Assembly: GCA_002270565.1 (NCBI GenBank)
Contig: NQMI01000112.1
Location: forward strand, 62,001-126,000
Source of the DNA: Stenocarpella maydis
Taxonomy: Eukaryota > Ascomycota > Sordariomycetes > Diaporthales > Diaporthaceae
DNA length: 64,000 nucleotides
Direction of reading: 5' to 3'
Shown here piece by piece: positions 48,148 through 59,103 of this stretch; within the stretch, counting starts at the first letter, position 1, and the number at the start of each line of letters is the position of its first letter. Both the position numbers and the translations under genes were made by a program. The notes below the pieces were generated by a model. It did not search any database. It was given only the letters and a program-made list of their open reading frames with translations, and was not told where the DNA came from.

Positions 48148-49848
48148 ATGAGTCCCCACTTTGCAACTCGCCACCCTCATCGAGAGGAGGCGAGCCAGAA
48201 ACCATCAACTCCGCAGTCTCTCGTGCAGCAAATGGAAGGCTTCACCTTCAATGACGATTTAACGCAGTCCACTCCACGCTCCCTTAAAACGCTTGATCGC
48301 CTTTCACTGGATGAAATCAGAGAGCAAGGGGATTCCGAATCGAATACTTCAGTTACAACTTCTCCCAACAGGGCCCAGGCTGAAGTGCCACGGCGGTTCC
48401 CCTTTGACTACCAGGAGGATCACGACGGAAACCCTTCAGAAACTCTCTGGGATTTCTTCAGGAGACATAGTGAGCCACAAGAGGATTCTATGTACTCTCG
48501 GAGACGCCACCAAAGAAGTTACACACCGAGGTTCAGGCAGCGCAGTCCTCTGACCAAATTGAAGACCTTTTCAGAATGGAGCAACGGACAAGGGTCTGCG
48601 GATTTGGATGGTTGTGAAACGGCTTCACATGTTGCCGGCAAGCTCAAAGACATCGTCGATGGAGGCTCATTTCGACTGGAGCAACTCGACAGAAAAGTGT
48701 TACTCGCCATGGAAACACAGCCGTTGAACCGAAGGAGAAGCAGCGCCGAAACATCCCTCTCGAGCCAGCGCAGAGATTCGGAACAGCCCAGAGCTGTTTC
48801 CGGACATGAACCACCGATGAGATCGGCACTGGCATCTGAATATATACCATCGGACCCCAGAAGGCCTCCATATCAGCCATTGGCTCAGCCTGGAGGTCAG
48901 ATCAGACTTTTCCGGCTGGAAAGAACCCAAGACAGTCAGATCAGTGGCTCATTTATTTATTCTGACATCAAGTCGTGTCCAAAGTATACTGCACTGTCAT
49001 ATTCTTGGGGGGAGCCGACCAAAACTCGGAAGATAACGGTGGACGGGCGAGATGACTTCGAGATTGGTGAGAATCTATGGTGGTTCCTACATTGCCGAAG
49101 TCTGACCATGAAAAAGTCTCGACTCTTCTGGATTGACGCGATCTGCATCGATCAGGAGAATATGTCTGAACGAAACCACCAAGTTGGTCTGATGAAGCAA
49201 ATTTATTCGATGGCCTCGAGCGTGTACATATGGCTGGGTCGCGAATCGGGAAACAGCCACCTGGCAATGAAGTTTCTCGTCAATGAGGGGGCGAAACCTC
49301 TCCAGCACCGGGATAATGGTTACCGCCCAATATGGAGCAGGCGAGTAGGGAATGCCATCCGAGAGCTTTGCGAAAGACCATACTGGCGACGCATGTGGAT
49401 CATCCAGGAGATCATCCATGCGAACAGGATCACAGTCTGGTGCGGGTCTCAACGTCTGGGCTGGCCCGTCCTTGACAGGCTGTATCTTACGATGAAGACA
49501 TTGGAGGAGGAAAACCAGATGGCGAGCCATGAGTTCCTCTCAGACGTTCTTCGAAGCCCAGCGTTTGTCATGGTTTGGCAGAGAGCTCACTGGAGGCACC
49601 CAGAAACGCCCACGCCCAAGCTGCAAACCCTCATCGAGATATTCCAAGGTTGGGAGTGCGCCGATGCTAGAGACAAGGTGTATGCTCTTGTCAGCATGGC
49701 AGACCAGGACACCGCTGTCATACCGGATTATTCGCGGTCTCCGCAGCAGATATATCACGACGTGCTGAGCAGAGGAACAGCGTTCGATGATCGCTTCTGC
49801 AAATTGCTTGCTGGGGTTCTGGGAAATATTGTAGAGATTCCTAATTGA
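48148..49848 (+). CDS. HET-domain protein (intact, 566 aa)
   Basis: A single open frame from ATG 48148 to TGA 49846..49848. Residues 1 to about 245 are polar and disordered (Arg/Ser/Gln-rich). The HET domain follows: YTALSYSWGEPTKTRKI near residue 279, RLFWIDAICIDQENMSER (the I-D-A-x-C-I-D-Q signature), QIYSMASSVYIWLG, and PYWRRMWIIQEI near residue 410. Downstream CADARDKVYALVSMAD is the common post-HET motif. Proteins of this type mediate heterokaryon incompatibility or related immune-like cell death in Pezizomycotina. The protein stops soon after the D-K-V-Y-A-L motif, earlier than many relatives (600-800 residues), so the C-terminus may be truncated or may include an unseen intron. It is the only recognition-type gene in the window without an evident lesion. 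Confidence 0.88.
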   Translation: MSPHFATRHPHREEASQKPSTPQSLVQQMEGFTFNDDLTQSTPRSLKTLDRLSLDEIREQGDSESNTSVTTSPNRAQAEVPRRFPFDYQEDHDGNPSETLWDFFRRHSEPQEDSMYSRRRHQRSYTPRFRQRSPLTKLKTFSEWSNGQGSADLDGCETASHVAGKLKDIVDGGSFRLEQLDRKVLLAMETQPLNRRRSSAETSLSSQRRDSEQPRAVSGHEPPMRSALASEYIPSDPRRPPYQPLAQPGGQIRLFRLERTQDSQISGSFIYSDIKSCPKYTALSYSWGEPTKTRKITVDGRDDFEIGENLWWFLHCRSLTMKKSRLFWIDAICIDQENMSERNHQVGLMKQIYSMASSVYIWLGRESGNSHLAMKFLVNEGAKPLQHRDNGYRPIWSRRVGNAIRELCERPYWRRMWIIQEIIHANRITVWCGSQRLGWPVLDRLYLTMKTLEEENQMASHEFLSDVLRSPAFVMVWQRAHWRHPETPTPKLQTLIEIFQGWECADARDKVYALVSMADQDTAVIPDYSRSPQQIYHDVLSRGTAFDDRFCKLLAGVLGNIVEIPN

Positions 49849-49924
49849 AAAATAATAAACAAGATCCCGTTGTTAATTTAGGCGGAATTGTGTCAGAATT
49901 TATATAAGCTTTGTACTCTGTAGG

Positions 49925-50343
49925 CTCATAACACTCGTGTATTCCTAGAAGTGAGCAGCACCCTACCGGGTAAAGCAGAATCTCCCCTCCCGTATTGGCC
50001 CAGGCTAGATGAATTCCATGCAACATTCAAGTCGCTGATGCCTCCATACATCTACCCAGTTGAATCCAGCCCCAGCTGAGGTAAAGATGCGAAGTGAGGA
50101 AGGAAGGAGCGATATCAGCTCTTCATCCCACTGTCTCATTTCTCCGCCTGACCGGAATTGTGGTCGGAATATAGCCGAGGATTTACCATACTTGTTGTCT
50201 TTCAGAGCTTTAATAAATGACTCTCGATTGAGGTCTTCATTCCAAACCACGTCAAATCGATTTGTGAACTCGTTTTCAAAGAAGTCATGTTTGTACTTGC
50301 TCGGATCGCCAATGTGGAGCACGATGGGTTCAGCCATTCTCAT
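49925..50343 (-). pseudogene. Truncated D-isomer-specific 2-hydroxyacid dehydrogenase
   Basis: From ATG 50343 the minus strand gives MAEPIVLHIGDPSKYKHDFF and IFRPQFRSGGEMRQWDEELI, then IFTSAGAGFNWVDV. This is the N-terminal substrate-binding half of fungal D-2-hydroxyacid dehydrogenases (glyoxylate/hydroxypyruvate reductase-like). In the family the next about 60 residues should hold the C-N-G-A and hinge region. Instead the sequence jumps, in another frame, to SDLNVAWNSS and LLTSRN, parts that normally lie just before the NAD-binding G-x-G-x2-G motif. An internal deletion thus removed the middle, and everything after about 49925, including the cofactor domain and catalytic Arg/Glu/His, is missing. 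It is head to head with the FMN dehydrogenase relic. Confidence 0.68.
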
Positions 50344-50756
50344 AACGTGGAGACGCTGACCGCGATTCAGAGTGACGTCGTGCCCAGCTACTCGCTGTAC
50401 TTGGCTGAACTCAAATTTCCATCAAGCATCATGGCGTCCAGCGTCACTGCTTTGCCTGTCTGTGGATGCACTTCGGCCCATTGCCGGGGGCCTGCGGAGT
50501 CGGACAAGCATCGGTGGCGTGCTCGGGCGATGATTCGGGCAGAAAGCCGATCAGACGTTGGGCCGGTCCTTCGCCCGCCAGTGGCACATCTGAGCCACGA
50601 GAGCATTGACCAGGATGCTTGGACGCTATCATCATCAATAGATTCGACAAGACCTCGGGTATTGTGATCGCGTGTTTTGAAGTCTTCCAGCTGTTCAGAA
50701 ACAGCCTCCAATTGACCGGGATAGGTTAGGCAGGCTGAGGTACACTCCACTACAAC
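50344..50756. other. Divergent spacer between two dehydrogenase relics
   Basis: A minus-strand frame at 50388-50750 is open but shows no family resemblance. The interval is probably the former shared promoter of the D-2-hydroxyacid dehydrogenase and the cytochrome b2-type gene, perhaps with further decayed sequence. Confidence 0.35.
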
Positions 50757-52545
50757 ATGGATACCGCAGATGTATTGCAGATATCCAGCACGGAATTAAG
50801 TAGATATAGCACGAGAGGAGACTGCTGGGTTGCTGTTCATTCGAAGGTTTGGGACCTTACTGACTTCCTGGACGAGCATCCCGGCGGTGCCAGCAGTAAG
50901 TTCACGTCTTCAAAAGATAGCTTATTTCCCTCTACATTCGGAAGATATTGTGTGATTTAGAATTATGAGGGACTCGAAAGAAAATCAGCAAAGAGTAGTG
51001 GTTGACACGTTGAGCGAAAACTTATCCTCCGTGGCTGGTAAAAATGCAATATCTGAGTATGACCAGGTATATGCACCCGGAATCATTGAGGAGCGCTTAC
51101 TAGCCGATAAATTTAAAGGCGCTTTCATTGAAGCCAGCAGTGATGTGCCACCTTAGGGAACTGTTGAAGAAGTTAAAGAATCGTAGGGCCGGAACTCATC
51201 AGAGACCTCGCCCGAGGCTAAGATTCCATTGCTTCAGTCGATCTTGAGTGCAGCAGATATTGAAGAAGTTGCAAGCAAAATTCTAACACTGAAAACTTAG
51301 GCCTTTTATAGTAGCGCAGCAACCGACTTGGTGATGCATCACCAGAACAAGTCATTTCTCAGGCGTATAATGATTAAGCCTCGAGTGCTGAGAAATGTGA
51401 TGGAAACAGACTTCATATGGTTAATTCTTGGTTATAAGTTAGGTGCCCTATTTTTCATCAGCCCAGCGGCAATGGCTAGGCTGGCGCACCAGGACGGAGA
51501 GCTGGCATTAGCAAAAGCAGCTGGCGAGGAGGGAATTATTCAATGTGTGAGTCTCCGTTGGCTTGCAGTTTTACCTCTTTACGTGGTGGCCATGGGCTCG
51601 ACACTAAAGTTGTCTCAAGATATCAAATAATGCATCTTTCCCGTCCTCGTCCATTGTTGAAGCTGGCTATGAGTAGCAACCGTTCTTCTTCCAGCTAAAC
51701 GTTAACTCTGAGCACTACAAACTAATAGAAACCCTCCGGAAGGCTTGAAGCCTGGGAATTAGAGTGATATTTGTGATAGTTGACGCTCCCGTGCCTAGAA
51801 AGCGAGAGGCAGATAAGCGCCTAACCACAGAAACAGCAGTCCAGTCCGCAGTCAGCGGTGCAACCTTAAGCAACGATAAGAAAGGGGCAGGTCTGGGCCG
51901 ACTAATGGCTTAGTATATAGACAAGTCATTGAAATGGTCAGATCTCGCCTGGATCAGAAAGGAGTCAGGTCTACTAATAGTGGTTAAAGGCATCCAAAGC
52001 GTGGAGGACGTAAAACTAGCCGTGTAATACGGTATGGATGGCATCCTTTTGAGCAACCATGGGGGCCGATCTCTGGATACGTATGTATCGCTCTACATCC
52101 ATAATGTGGGTTTTCGGCAATTTACTTACATGTTGGTGTAGCGCTCAACCAGCTATATTGAACCTGCTAGAACTAAGGCTCACGTATCCAGAGGTTTTCT
52201 TTAAGCTTGAAGTCTACATCGATGGCGGATTTGAATGAGGAACAGATATTATCAAAGCAATTGCCTTGGATGCAACTGCAGTTGGTATTAGCCGGCCATT
52301 CTTATATTCGCTAGTATATGGATAGCAAGGTGCCGAGAATCTCATTCAAAGTAAGCAGTCTCCTCGAGACCACTATGGAGTCTCTTGCTAACATTCCGGT
52401 AGTTTTGAAAGATGAGATAGAGGTTTCTATGAAACTTGCGGGCTTGATAAATCTGGACCAAGTAGGCCCGGAGTTGCTAAATATGGCGGATGTGGACCAT
52501 TTCATTCAGTTCACCAGGAGGTTCCCTGCTTTAAAAAAGCGATAA
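50757..52545 (+). pseudogene. Cytochrome b2-type FMN-dependent 2-hydroxyacid (L-lactate) dehydrogenase, RIP-decayed
   Basis: The start is a cytochrome b5 domain: CWVAVHSKVWDLTDFLDEHPGG with the haem-ligand HPGG. A GTAAGT donor follows at about 50897. Later segments match the FMN-dehydrogenase barrel: IKPRVLRNVMETDF and LGYKLGALFFISPAAMARL; VVKGIQSVEDVKLAV; GILLSNHGGRSLDT (signature S-N-H-G-G-R); and near the end FKLEVYIDGGF and ATAVGISRPFLYSLVYG. Stops interrupt it: TAG at 51154..51156, 51184..51186 and 51298..51300, each explained by CAG or TGG changed by a single transition, plus more around 51640-52300. Composition turns AT-rich here. Members oxidise L-lactate or related 2-hydroxyacids, passing electrons to cytochrome c. 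The gene is dead, and the mutation type points to RIP. Confidence 0.8.
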
Positions 52546-52953
52546 GATAAAGCACGACTATGGTATAGCATACATAGAAAAAACTTAATAAGAATTCTCA
52601 GAGCAATGGAAAGACGATGGACCTTGGGAATTATCATGCTATGGAATAAGCGGAGCTCTGCCATTATTTAATTCCACTTAATCGAACAGCCCTTGAGCCA
52701 ATGTTTTAGTAGAGCAGTGCACTAGGCTGCCAGACATTGAATGATCCAGAGAATGCTAACTAGTCTACCTACCTAGGCAAGTGGACCGTTAAAATCTGTT
52801 AGGGGCAGAGTAAAATGCATCTACTCAATATCTGGTTCAATATCTGAATATCCGCAGTCAACTCATACCAACAACTAACTACAGGCGCCACTATTCATTT
52901 TCAAAAACACAATCAATAATATAAGAGGAAGAAATTCATGCTTTATAGTCTGC
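52546..52953. other. Spacer between two relics, no gene seen
   Basis: AT-rich, convergent 3' flanks of the FMN dehydrogenase and aldo/keto reductase relics. Nothing else is recognisable. Confidence 0.4.
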
Positions 52954-54171
52954 TTACATCCCCTGGATATTCCTAGGCTTATAACCGGCTTCAAGGGCCT
53001 GTATTTACTCATCCGTAAGCTTAACCTTCGATACATCAATGGTCTTCTTCACCCTCTTCACGCTGCTCAGGCCAATAATTGGCGAGCAGCCTTTACGCAG
53101 AACCCACGCTATAGCAACCAGTGGTATACTGATACCCTTATTCTTAGCCACCTTCTCCACGGCAGCCATAATATCCAGGTTGGCATCCGCAAATCACCTC
53201 TGAATTTTCACATCTGAGGTGCTCCTGACGGACCTATATACTTCTTCCCCATCCTTGTCCACCGGCTTGGCTAGCATGCCACGGGCCAGCGGACTCCATA
53301 GTATTACGCCAACTCCAGTGGCGCGGCAGAAGGGCAGCATCTCCCGCTCTTCTTCCCTATAGAGCAAATTGTAGAAAGGCTGCATGCTGATGAACTCGGT
53401 CTAGTCGTGAAGCTTTGCGGTATACTGCAGGCGGGCAAACTCCTATGTATACATGCTTGAGGCTCTGATGTAGCGGACCTTACCGCTAACCACGACCTCG
53501 TGAAGAGCTCTCATGATCTATTCAGGCTCTATCTTACGGTCCAGCCGGTGGATCTGAAGAATATCTGTCCAACTAGATTAATAAACTATTCCTAACACTA
53601 TAGCGGAGAACTGAAACAGAGAGGGGACTGTGAATTGCTGCGGGAGAATAAATACCGATATAATCTATATCGAGTCTCTCCAGATATCTGTCAACAGCCT
53701 TAAAGACATGCTTCCGACTCAAGCCCATCTGGTTTACTAGAGGGCCATCGTTGACTGAAGCCGGTTGAGAGTTGTCGTCCATGACAGGATTAAAAATCTT
53801 TATTATTATCACGACTTTTGTTCTAGAGTTGTTATACTTTTTTAGTGCCTTTCCAAGTATAATCTCCAATTTTCCATTGGAGTATGTGTCTGCTGTATCC
53901 TGCAAGAAGTTCAGCATTTATTAAAAGAGTTGTTACGTAGCGCCGACCTATCTAGGTGTTGATGCTGCTGTCCTATGCTGCCTTGATGACTTTTAGACTC
54001 TCCTCTTCGTCTAGTACCTAAGGGGACCCTTCCCATTCACTAGAACAGAAGGACATGTACCTAAGAATTATCTTGGACACCTTGAGGCCGCTCTTTCCAA
54101 GTCTGGGGCAGACAGGGATGAGTAAAAGTCCTTAAATTAGGGATAGGGTTATACTACCTTGTGTACTCCAT
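52954..54171 (-). pseudogene. Aldo/keto reductase, RIP-decayed
   Basis: The original start is visible at 54171: M-E-Y-T, then a split Arg codon across an intron (GTAGTA...CCCCAG, about 54110-54157), then LGKSGLKVSKIIL. Further on the strand reads DTADTYSNG (the catalytic Asp/Tyr region), LGKALKKYNNSRTKVVI, DNSQPASVNDGPLVNQMGL, FISMQPFYNLLYREEEREM and GVILWSPLARGMLAKP, ending EAGYKPRNIQGM with TAA at 52954..52956. In-frame TAG/TAA stops occur throughout, at positions where the family has Trp or Gln, as expected from C to T changes. The enzyme would have been an NADPH-dependent aldehyde/ketone reductase. The whole length of about 330-350 residues is present, so decay came by point mutation rather than by deletion. 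Confidence 0.8.
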
Positions 54172-54829
54172 CTTGTCTCATGTGTGGTAAAGAGCTTCTT
54201 CTTGCTAGTTGCACGCTGGTGTGTCCCCTGCTATACGGGTATTGTGCTAGAGCCGCTTTAGTAATGCCTCTTGAACGATGAGAACGATGGTGACTATTAG
54301 GAGAGATGACGTTATATTTAGAGTATTAGGTGGGAAAACAATTTACCGTTACATCGTACTGGGAACATTGGTCTTGGTCTCTTGTGTTGCGACTCGGCGA
54401 TCTCTTGGAAGTCCCCTGGTTGCTACATGATAGTGCAATCCGCGTGCGGTTGGCTCTGATGCCGTGTCGGCTTTCTTTCCGATAGACTGATAGCAGAGGA
54501 CGTGCTACTGCAGCCATCCTGCCCAGGTGATATGCGCCTTATATACTATAGCAATGAGAGGCACCCGAGCCCAGCTCGTTCTGCTTGTGCTAAAGTGGCA
54601 GTTAGCCACTGAGATTCAAAGTTTAGGTGCGTCATTGCAAGGTTGATAATATACACGATAGTGCACCTGAAAATGTTCATATAATATTGTCGCCCCGGCT
54701 TCCGGCCGGGCCCCCCTTCCGGCCGCCTTATAACCGCGTATGCGTATGAATGCGTCTGTACCTACCCTCTGGAGAAACTTAAATATCTTAATGAGGGAGT
54801 TTATTCTTCTTACCAAACTTTTTATGCAT
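54172..54829. other. AT-rich spacer, no gene seen
   Basis: Left margin of the transposon block. It contains a GC-rich palindromic island at about 54693-54726 (ccggcttccggccggg) within otherwise AT-rich sequence. The left end of the pogo-type element probably lies in or near it, but I cannot find its terminal repeat. Confidence 0.35.
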
Positions 54830-56060
54830 GTTAATTAGATAATTATGAAGCAATATTAGAAGCAGAAGTTTATGACGCCATTATTGCAATCAAAGATAGC
54901 ATATCTATTAGGCGGGCCTCTAAGACATGGTATATCCCTTGTGCTTATACTATATTTAAATAATTTAGAGCCCAGAAGAGCCTGCCTACTTAGAGCTTCT
55001 TTTAATATTAAGAGGATTTATTGGCTCTATTTGTAATAAATCAGAGTCATTTAGGGCTTGCCCTTACCTGATATGATCTATAGGGTCTAGCAGCCTGCCT
55101 AGCCTTCCCGAATGAAGACCACCCTCCCCTTGGAAGGACTTGGCTTAGGGGCTTCCTTTCTCGTTACCTGGAGCTCCAATTGAGGAAGAATTAGCGTGTT
55201 GAAGCCTTGAGGATTTAAGCAGCCAATAGGAAGAATATTGAGTCTTGGTTTGACCTCCTCTAGCTACCTATCGTTAAGTCTATCAAACCAGCTAATTGTT
55301 GGAATGCTGATGAGGGTGGAATTATGGAGGCTTGCTTAGAGCAAGCCCTTGTCTTTGGCTATGCGAAGGGAAGCCCAATTACTCAATTGGACTATAATCT
55401 CTGAGCGTGGACCTTCTTCTTGGAGTGTATTAACGCCTAGGGGAGGGTACTGGTCTCATTGATTATTTAAAAAAGGAAAAGTGTATAGTAATAGTGGTTT
55501 CTTATAGCTCTTGAAGATCTTGAGGGCTGGCAATTTATAGCTATAAAGAAGGGGTGGATGGAGGAAGAAATAGCTATTATGTAGCTAAGGAAGGTCTTTA
55601 TCCCTTAGATAGCCCTAATTGACCCAAATGAGTAGCGTTTATCAGTAATAGATAGCTACCACACCCATACTACTATAGATTTTATGTGGGAATACTTCTT
55701 ATATAAAATCTATATAGTCTTCTTGCTGGTACATATAATATATGTTTTATAGCCTCTAGATGTAGCTATATTTGGCCTACTTAAGCGGGCGTTCTGGAAA
55801 CATCTATACCTTCTTAAAGCCCACGATATGTTAACGATTATGGCTAAATGGAGATTCCTCTATTGCTACTATAAGGCTTGAGGAGAGGTATTTATGGTAG
55901 CAAATATTTGTTCTGGGTGGAGAAAAATAGGGTTGTGGCTAGTTAATTGAGTGAGAGTACTATTAGGCAACTATATCCTTGAAAACCGCTAGGTAGAGAC
56001 TGATTTTGAAGAATCTGCTATTGGGAATAGCTTTATTGATGGAAATGGAGTATGTAGGTC
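54830..56060 (+). mobile_element. Pogo-type (Tc1/mariner superfamily, Fot1-like) transposase relic
   Basis: Reading the plus strand and ignoring stops gives the order expected for CENP-B/pogo transposases. The N-terminal helix-turn-helix has DSISIRRASKTWYIP. A second DNA-binding part follows (LGRTWLRGFLSRYLEL), then SWFDLL and KSIKPANCWNADEGGIMEA leading into the DDE domain. Next are AWTFFLECIN, DSYHTHTTIDFMWEYF, and LDVAIFGLLKRAFWKHLYLL with MAKWRFLYCYYKA. Many TAG/TAA stops and TpA-rich sequence show RIP decay. No autonomous function remains. The terminal inverted repeats were not found; the right end may be displaced by the Mutator-like element that begins at 56092. Confidence 0.72.
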
Positions 56061-56091
56061 TAAATCTTAGCTCTTAGATGTTATTTTCAAG

Positions 56092-56134
56092 GAAAACGGA
56101 TATTCGCACCGGCAAAAAGGGATGGCGCACCGGT
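56092..56134 (+). repeat. Left terminal inverted repeat of the MULE
   Basis: Pairs with 59053..59095. All five mismatches are G/A or C/T, consistent with RIP acting after insertion. Confidence 0.85.
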
Positions 56135-59052
56135 GGGTCTGCTGCAGCCAATCAGAAGCATTTATTTGACCCACCTTCAACTATACTTCACCCGAATAGT
56201 GCTTTTTGTAGCTGTACTACCTACTGCTTTGCAACGCCTCCATTATCACCAACTTCTTAACAACCACCCTTCATTAATGCTTTAATGTATTAATTGAATT
56301 TTCATTGGGATTAATCATTTTTGTATTAAAAAGACCCCCTAGTCACTTAGATATCAATTTTTTAGTATTGCGGTGATAGCGCAGCAACCTGATTACTCAG
56401 GTCTTGAGGCGCAGTAGCAGGTTGACTGTATCAACTGGAATAACAACATTACTGCAGCAAACCATCATCAACCAGCACTTTTTAACCCTCCTAGCTACTT
56501 GAAACTTTTTCATGATGGATATGATACCTATAAGGACCTTAAGGCTGATTTGGATGAAGCCACAAAGGCTGCTAGCTTTGTAATGGTGATTAGAAGGTTA
56601 GAGGATAAGTGGGTGATATTAGAGTGCAGCTGAGGTGCTTAGCGGCCCTTAACTGCAACCACCACTAATGCCTCTACAATTAAGGCGGGCTGCAGCTGGC
56701 GAGCCCTTGCCCATATGATAAAGGTGATATCTGGCAAATGGAAGCTTATAATCCAGAAGGGCGTATATACTTTATATAACCTTTAGGAGGTCCCCAAAGC
56801 TGAGTGAGGCTAGGTGAAGTTATTATAATAATATTATGATCTTCTCGCCTATATAGCTGCAGACCTATCTCTCACCAAGCTAAAGAAACTTAAAGCAGCC
56901 CTCCGCCAAGAGTACCCAGAGGTGCTACTGGGGCCTAATATTATGAAGAATTGGCTTGCAGACTTTTGAAGGGTGAAGCAGGGCATCTATATACCTACCT
57001 AAGCTTTACTGGACTAGCTTGAGAAGGAGGGCTGCTGGTATTGTTAGACCGTTGATGATGAGGGCAATATCACGGGCATCTTCTGGTATATAAAGTAGCA
57101 GATTAAGTAGTTGCAAGAGCGATAATTCTTACGGGCTATCTTACTTAATTATACTTATTTAATAAATAATAAAAAGATGCCCTTCCTTTAGGTAATAGCG
57201 GTAACCTATATGAAGAAGATACTACTGCTATTTTAAGGTATTATTGATAATGAGCGAGAATCTGGCTTCTGGTGGCTTCTTGAGTAGGTTGATAAGCTTC
57301 TCCGCTAGTGTAGAAATAACCCTCCGAGCCTCTTTATTACTAACTATGATACTGCTCTGATTAATGCCCTTAACTACTAATTCCCTAAGGCACACCATTA
57401 GCTATATATCTTCCATATGAACATGAACCTTATCCTTAACATTAAGAAGAAGTAGTGCAAGCCGGCAACAATAAGGGCGATACCGGGAGGCCCGGAGGTA
57501 ATAGCATTAGGAGCTCTGGAGGAAAATACTATAGAGGGTATAGAAGCTAAAGATCTTGAAGAGGATGATAAGGACCTTGCTTCCCTAATGGCGCTAGCGA
57601 GAGGGAAGGCTACAGTACCCTCCTAGGTGCCTAATGAGATCTTATATACTTGAATAGCCCTCTTGGACCTTATCAAGTTTATGGAGTACTCTATAGATCG
57701 TGAGGTCTATGATATAGCTTGGCGATAGCTTTAAGAGGTCTTCTTAAACCAGATAGCAATCCTCCAGTACCTTAAGACCTAGTATATTAACGAGGCGGAG
57801 GTCATCATCACCAAATGGGCTGCCTACTCAATCTGCAGAATCCTTAACTTCAGCTTGCATACAACCTCCTCCATGGAGTGATAGCACTGCTATGTGAAGA
57901 CCTATCTGGGCTATGGGATGGGCAATCTTCTTTATCTAATAGAGGCTAATAAAGCTGCTCTTAATGAGGCGGCTTATGCCTTCCATGATAAGGAGGGAAA
58001 GCAGAAGATAGCAGCACTTATAAAGTATAATAGGCAGAAGTAGCTTAGGAAGCTTATATAGTAAGTCACCAGAGCAGCATTAGACCTTCTTGCAATAGAG
58101 CGCCAGAAGGCATTAAAGATGCTTTAAAAAGAAGCCCTATAGGGGTACTGCAGCCCTTCTAACTACTGCTGTACTATCTATAGTTAGTATAGCATTATCT
58201 ATATAAATTGTATTACTAATAAGGAGGAGGCTTCCCTTCCCCTTGAGAAGAGCGACCTTTATAAAGCTTGGTACCTTAATTATAACCTCTGTATTAATAA
58301 CCCGCTCCTTAGTATATTATTGCTAAAGAAGGTTACCACTATAAAGGGCAGGCCTTGGGATATTGCTACATTTGCTGGTGATAAGGAGGGTATCCTTAAG
58401 AAGCGTGGGAAAGCTATAATGGGCAAAAAGATAACCTCTAACACTATAAGTCTGGGTAGCAGAGCTGGGGATAAGATAAGGGTGATGATGGCTTTAGTAT
58501 AGCGCGTAAATTCAGCCTTTAAGTAGAGTGATATAACCCTCTAGTCCCTGGATGAAGAGGATGCCTGTAGCGGTAATATGTAGCATGCTGGCATCCCTCT
58601 AAAGTAGCAGCTAGTGAGAAGGGTTATAAAGAAGTTAATGTAGTAGCCTTAGAAGCGGAGGGCGCTAGTAGATATTATGAAGACTTCAGAAGCTAGTACA
58701 CCCTTAAGCATGAAGTTAGGGGCTAAGCAGCAGTATATAGCGGCTATTAGAAGCATTAACTAGTTGCTATGGGTAGATCTGATAGTTGGGGATATCGTTA
58801 GCGATGATGATGGCAATAGTAGTAATGGTGATGATGAGGAGGAGATACTAAATGAGATTATAGTTTGTATGGATTAGATATATAGTAAAATACTATTAAT
58901 TTGAGCGATTGGTGCTGTAGTAGGCATTATGATGGTAATATTTGCTATAGTGGTGATGGGGATATATGGCTATGTTGGCAAAAATGTTAAAATAATAGTA
59001 CATATAGTGTTTTTGGTGGTGCAAATTGTCTGTGCGTTGGGCCCCTGCATAT

Positions 59053-59095
59053 ACTGGTGTACTATCCCTTTTTGCTGGTGCGAATATCCGTTTTC
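59053..59095 (-). repeat. Right terminal inverted repeat of the MULE
   Basis: Reverse complement of 56092..56134 with five transitions; followed at once by the TTTTCAAG copy at 59096..59103. Confidence 0.85.
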
Positions 59096-59103
59096 TTTTC
59101 AAG

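Larger units (their letters stand above)
56092..59095 (+). mobile_element. Mutator-like element (MULE, Hop-like) with TIRs and target-site duplication
   Basis: The ends are about 43-bp terminal inverted repeats (56092..56134 and 59053..59095), identical over gaaaacggatattcgcacc and differing elsewhere only by five transitions. The element is bracketed by a direct repeat TTTTCAAG (56084..56091 and 59096..59103), the 8-bp target duplication; Mutator elements make 8-11 bp. The interior (about 56480-58870, plus strand) encodes a decayed MULE transposase: a FAR1-like Cys/Trp region (AGCSWRALAHMIKVISGKW), then ITNYDTALINALN and FPKAHH followed by IFHMNMNLILNIKKK, typical of the MULE catalytic core. 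Numerous TAG/TAA stops mean it cannot move by itself. Length is 3004 bp. Confidence 0.85.

Noticed and set aside
50388..50750. Minus-strand open frame between the two dehydrogenase relics
   Set aside because: No family resemblance in any frame despite comparison with class II aldolase-like patterns; left as spacer.
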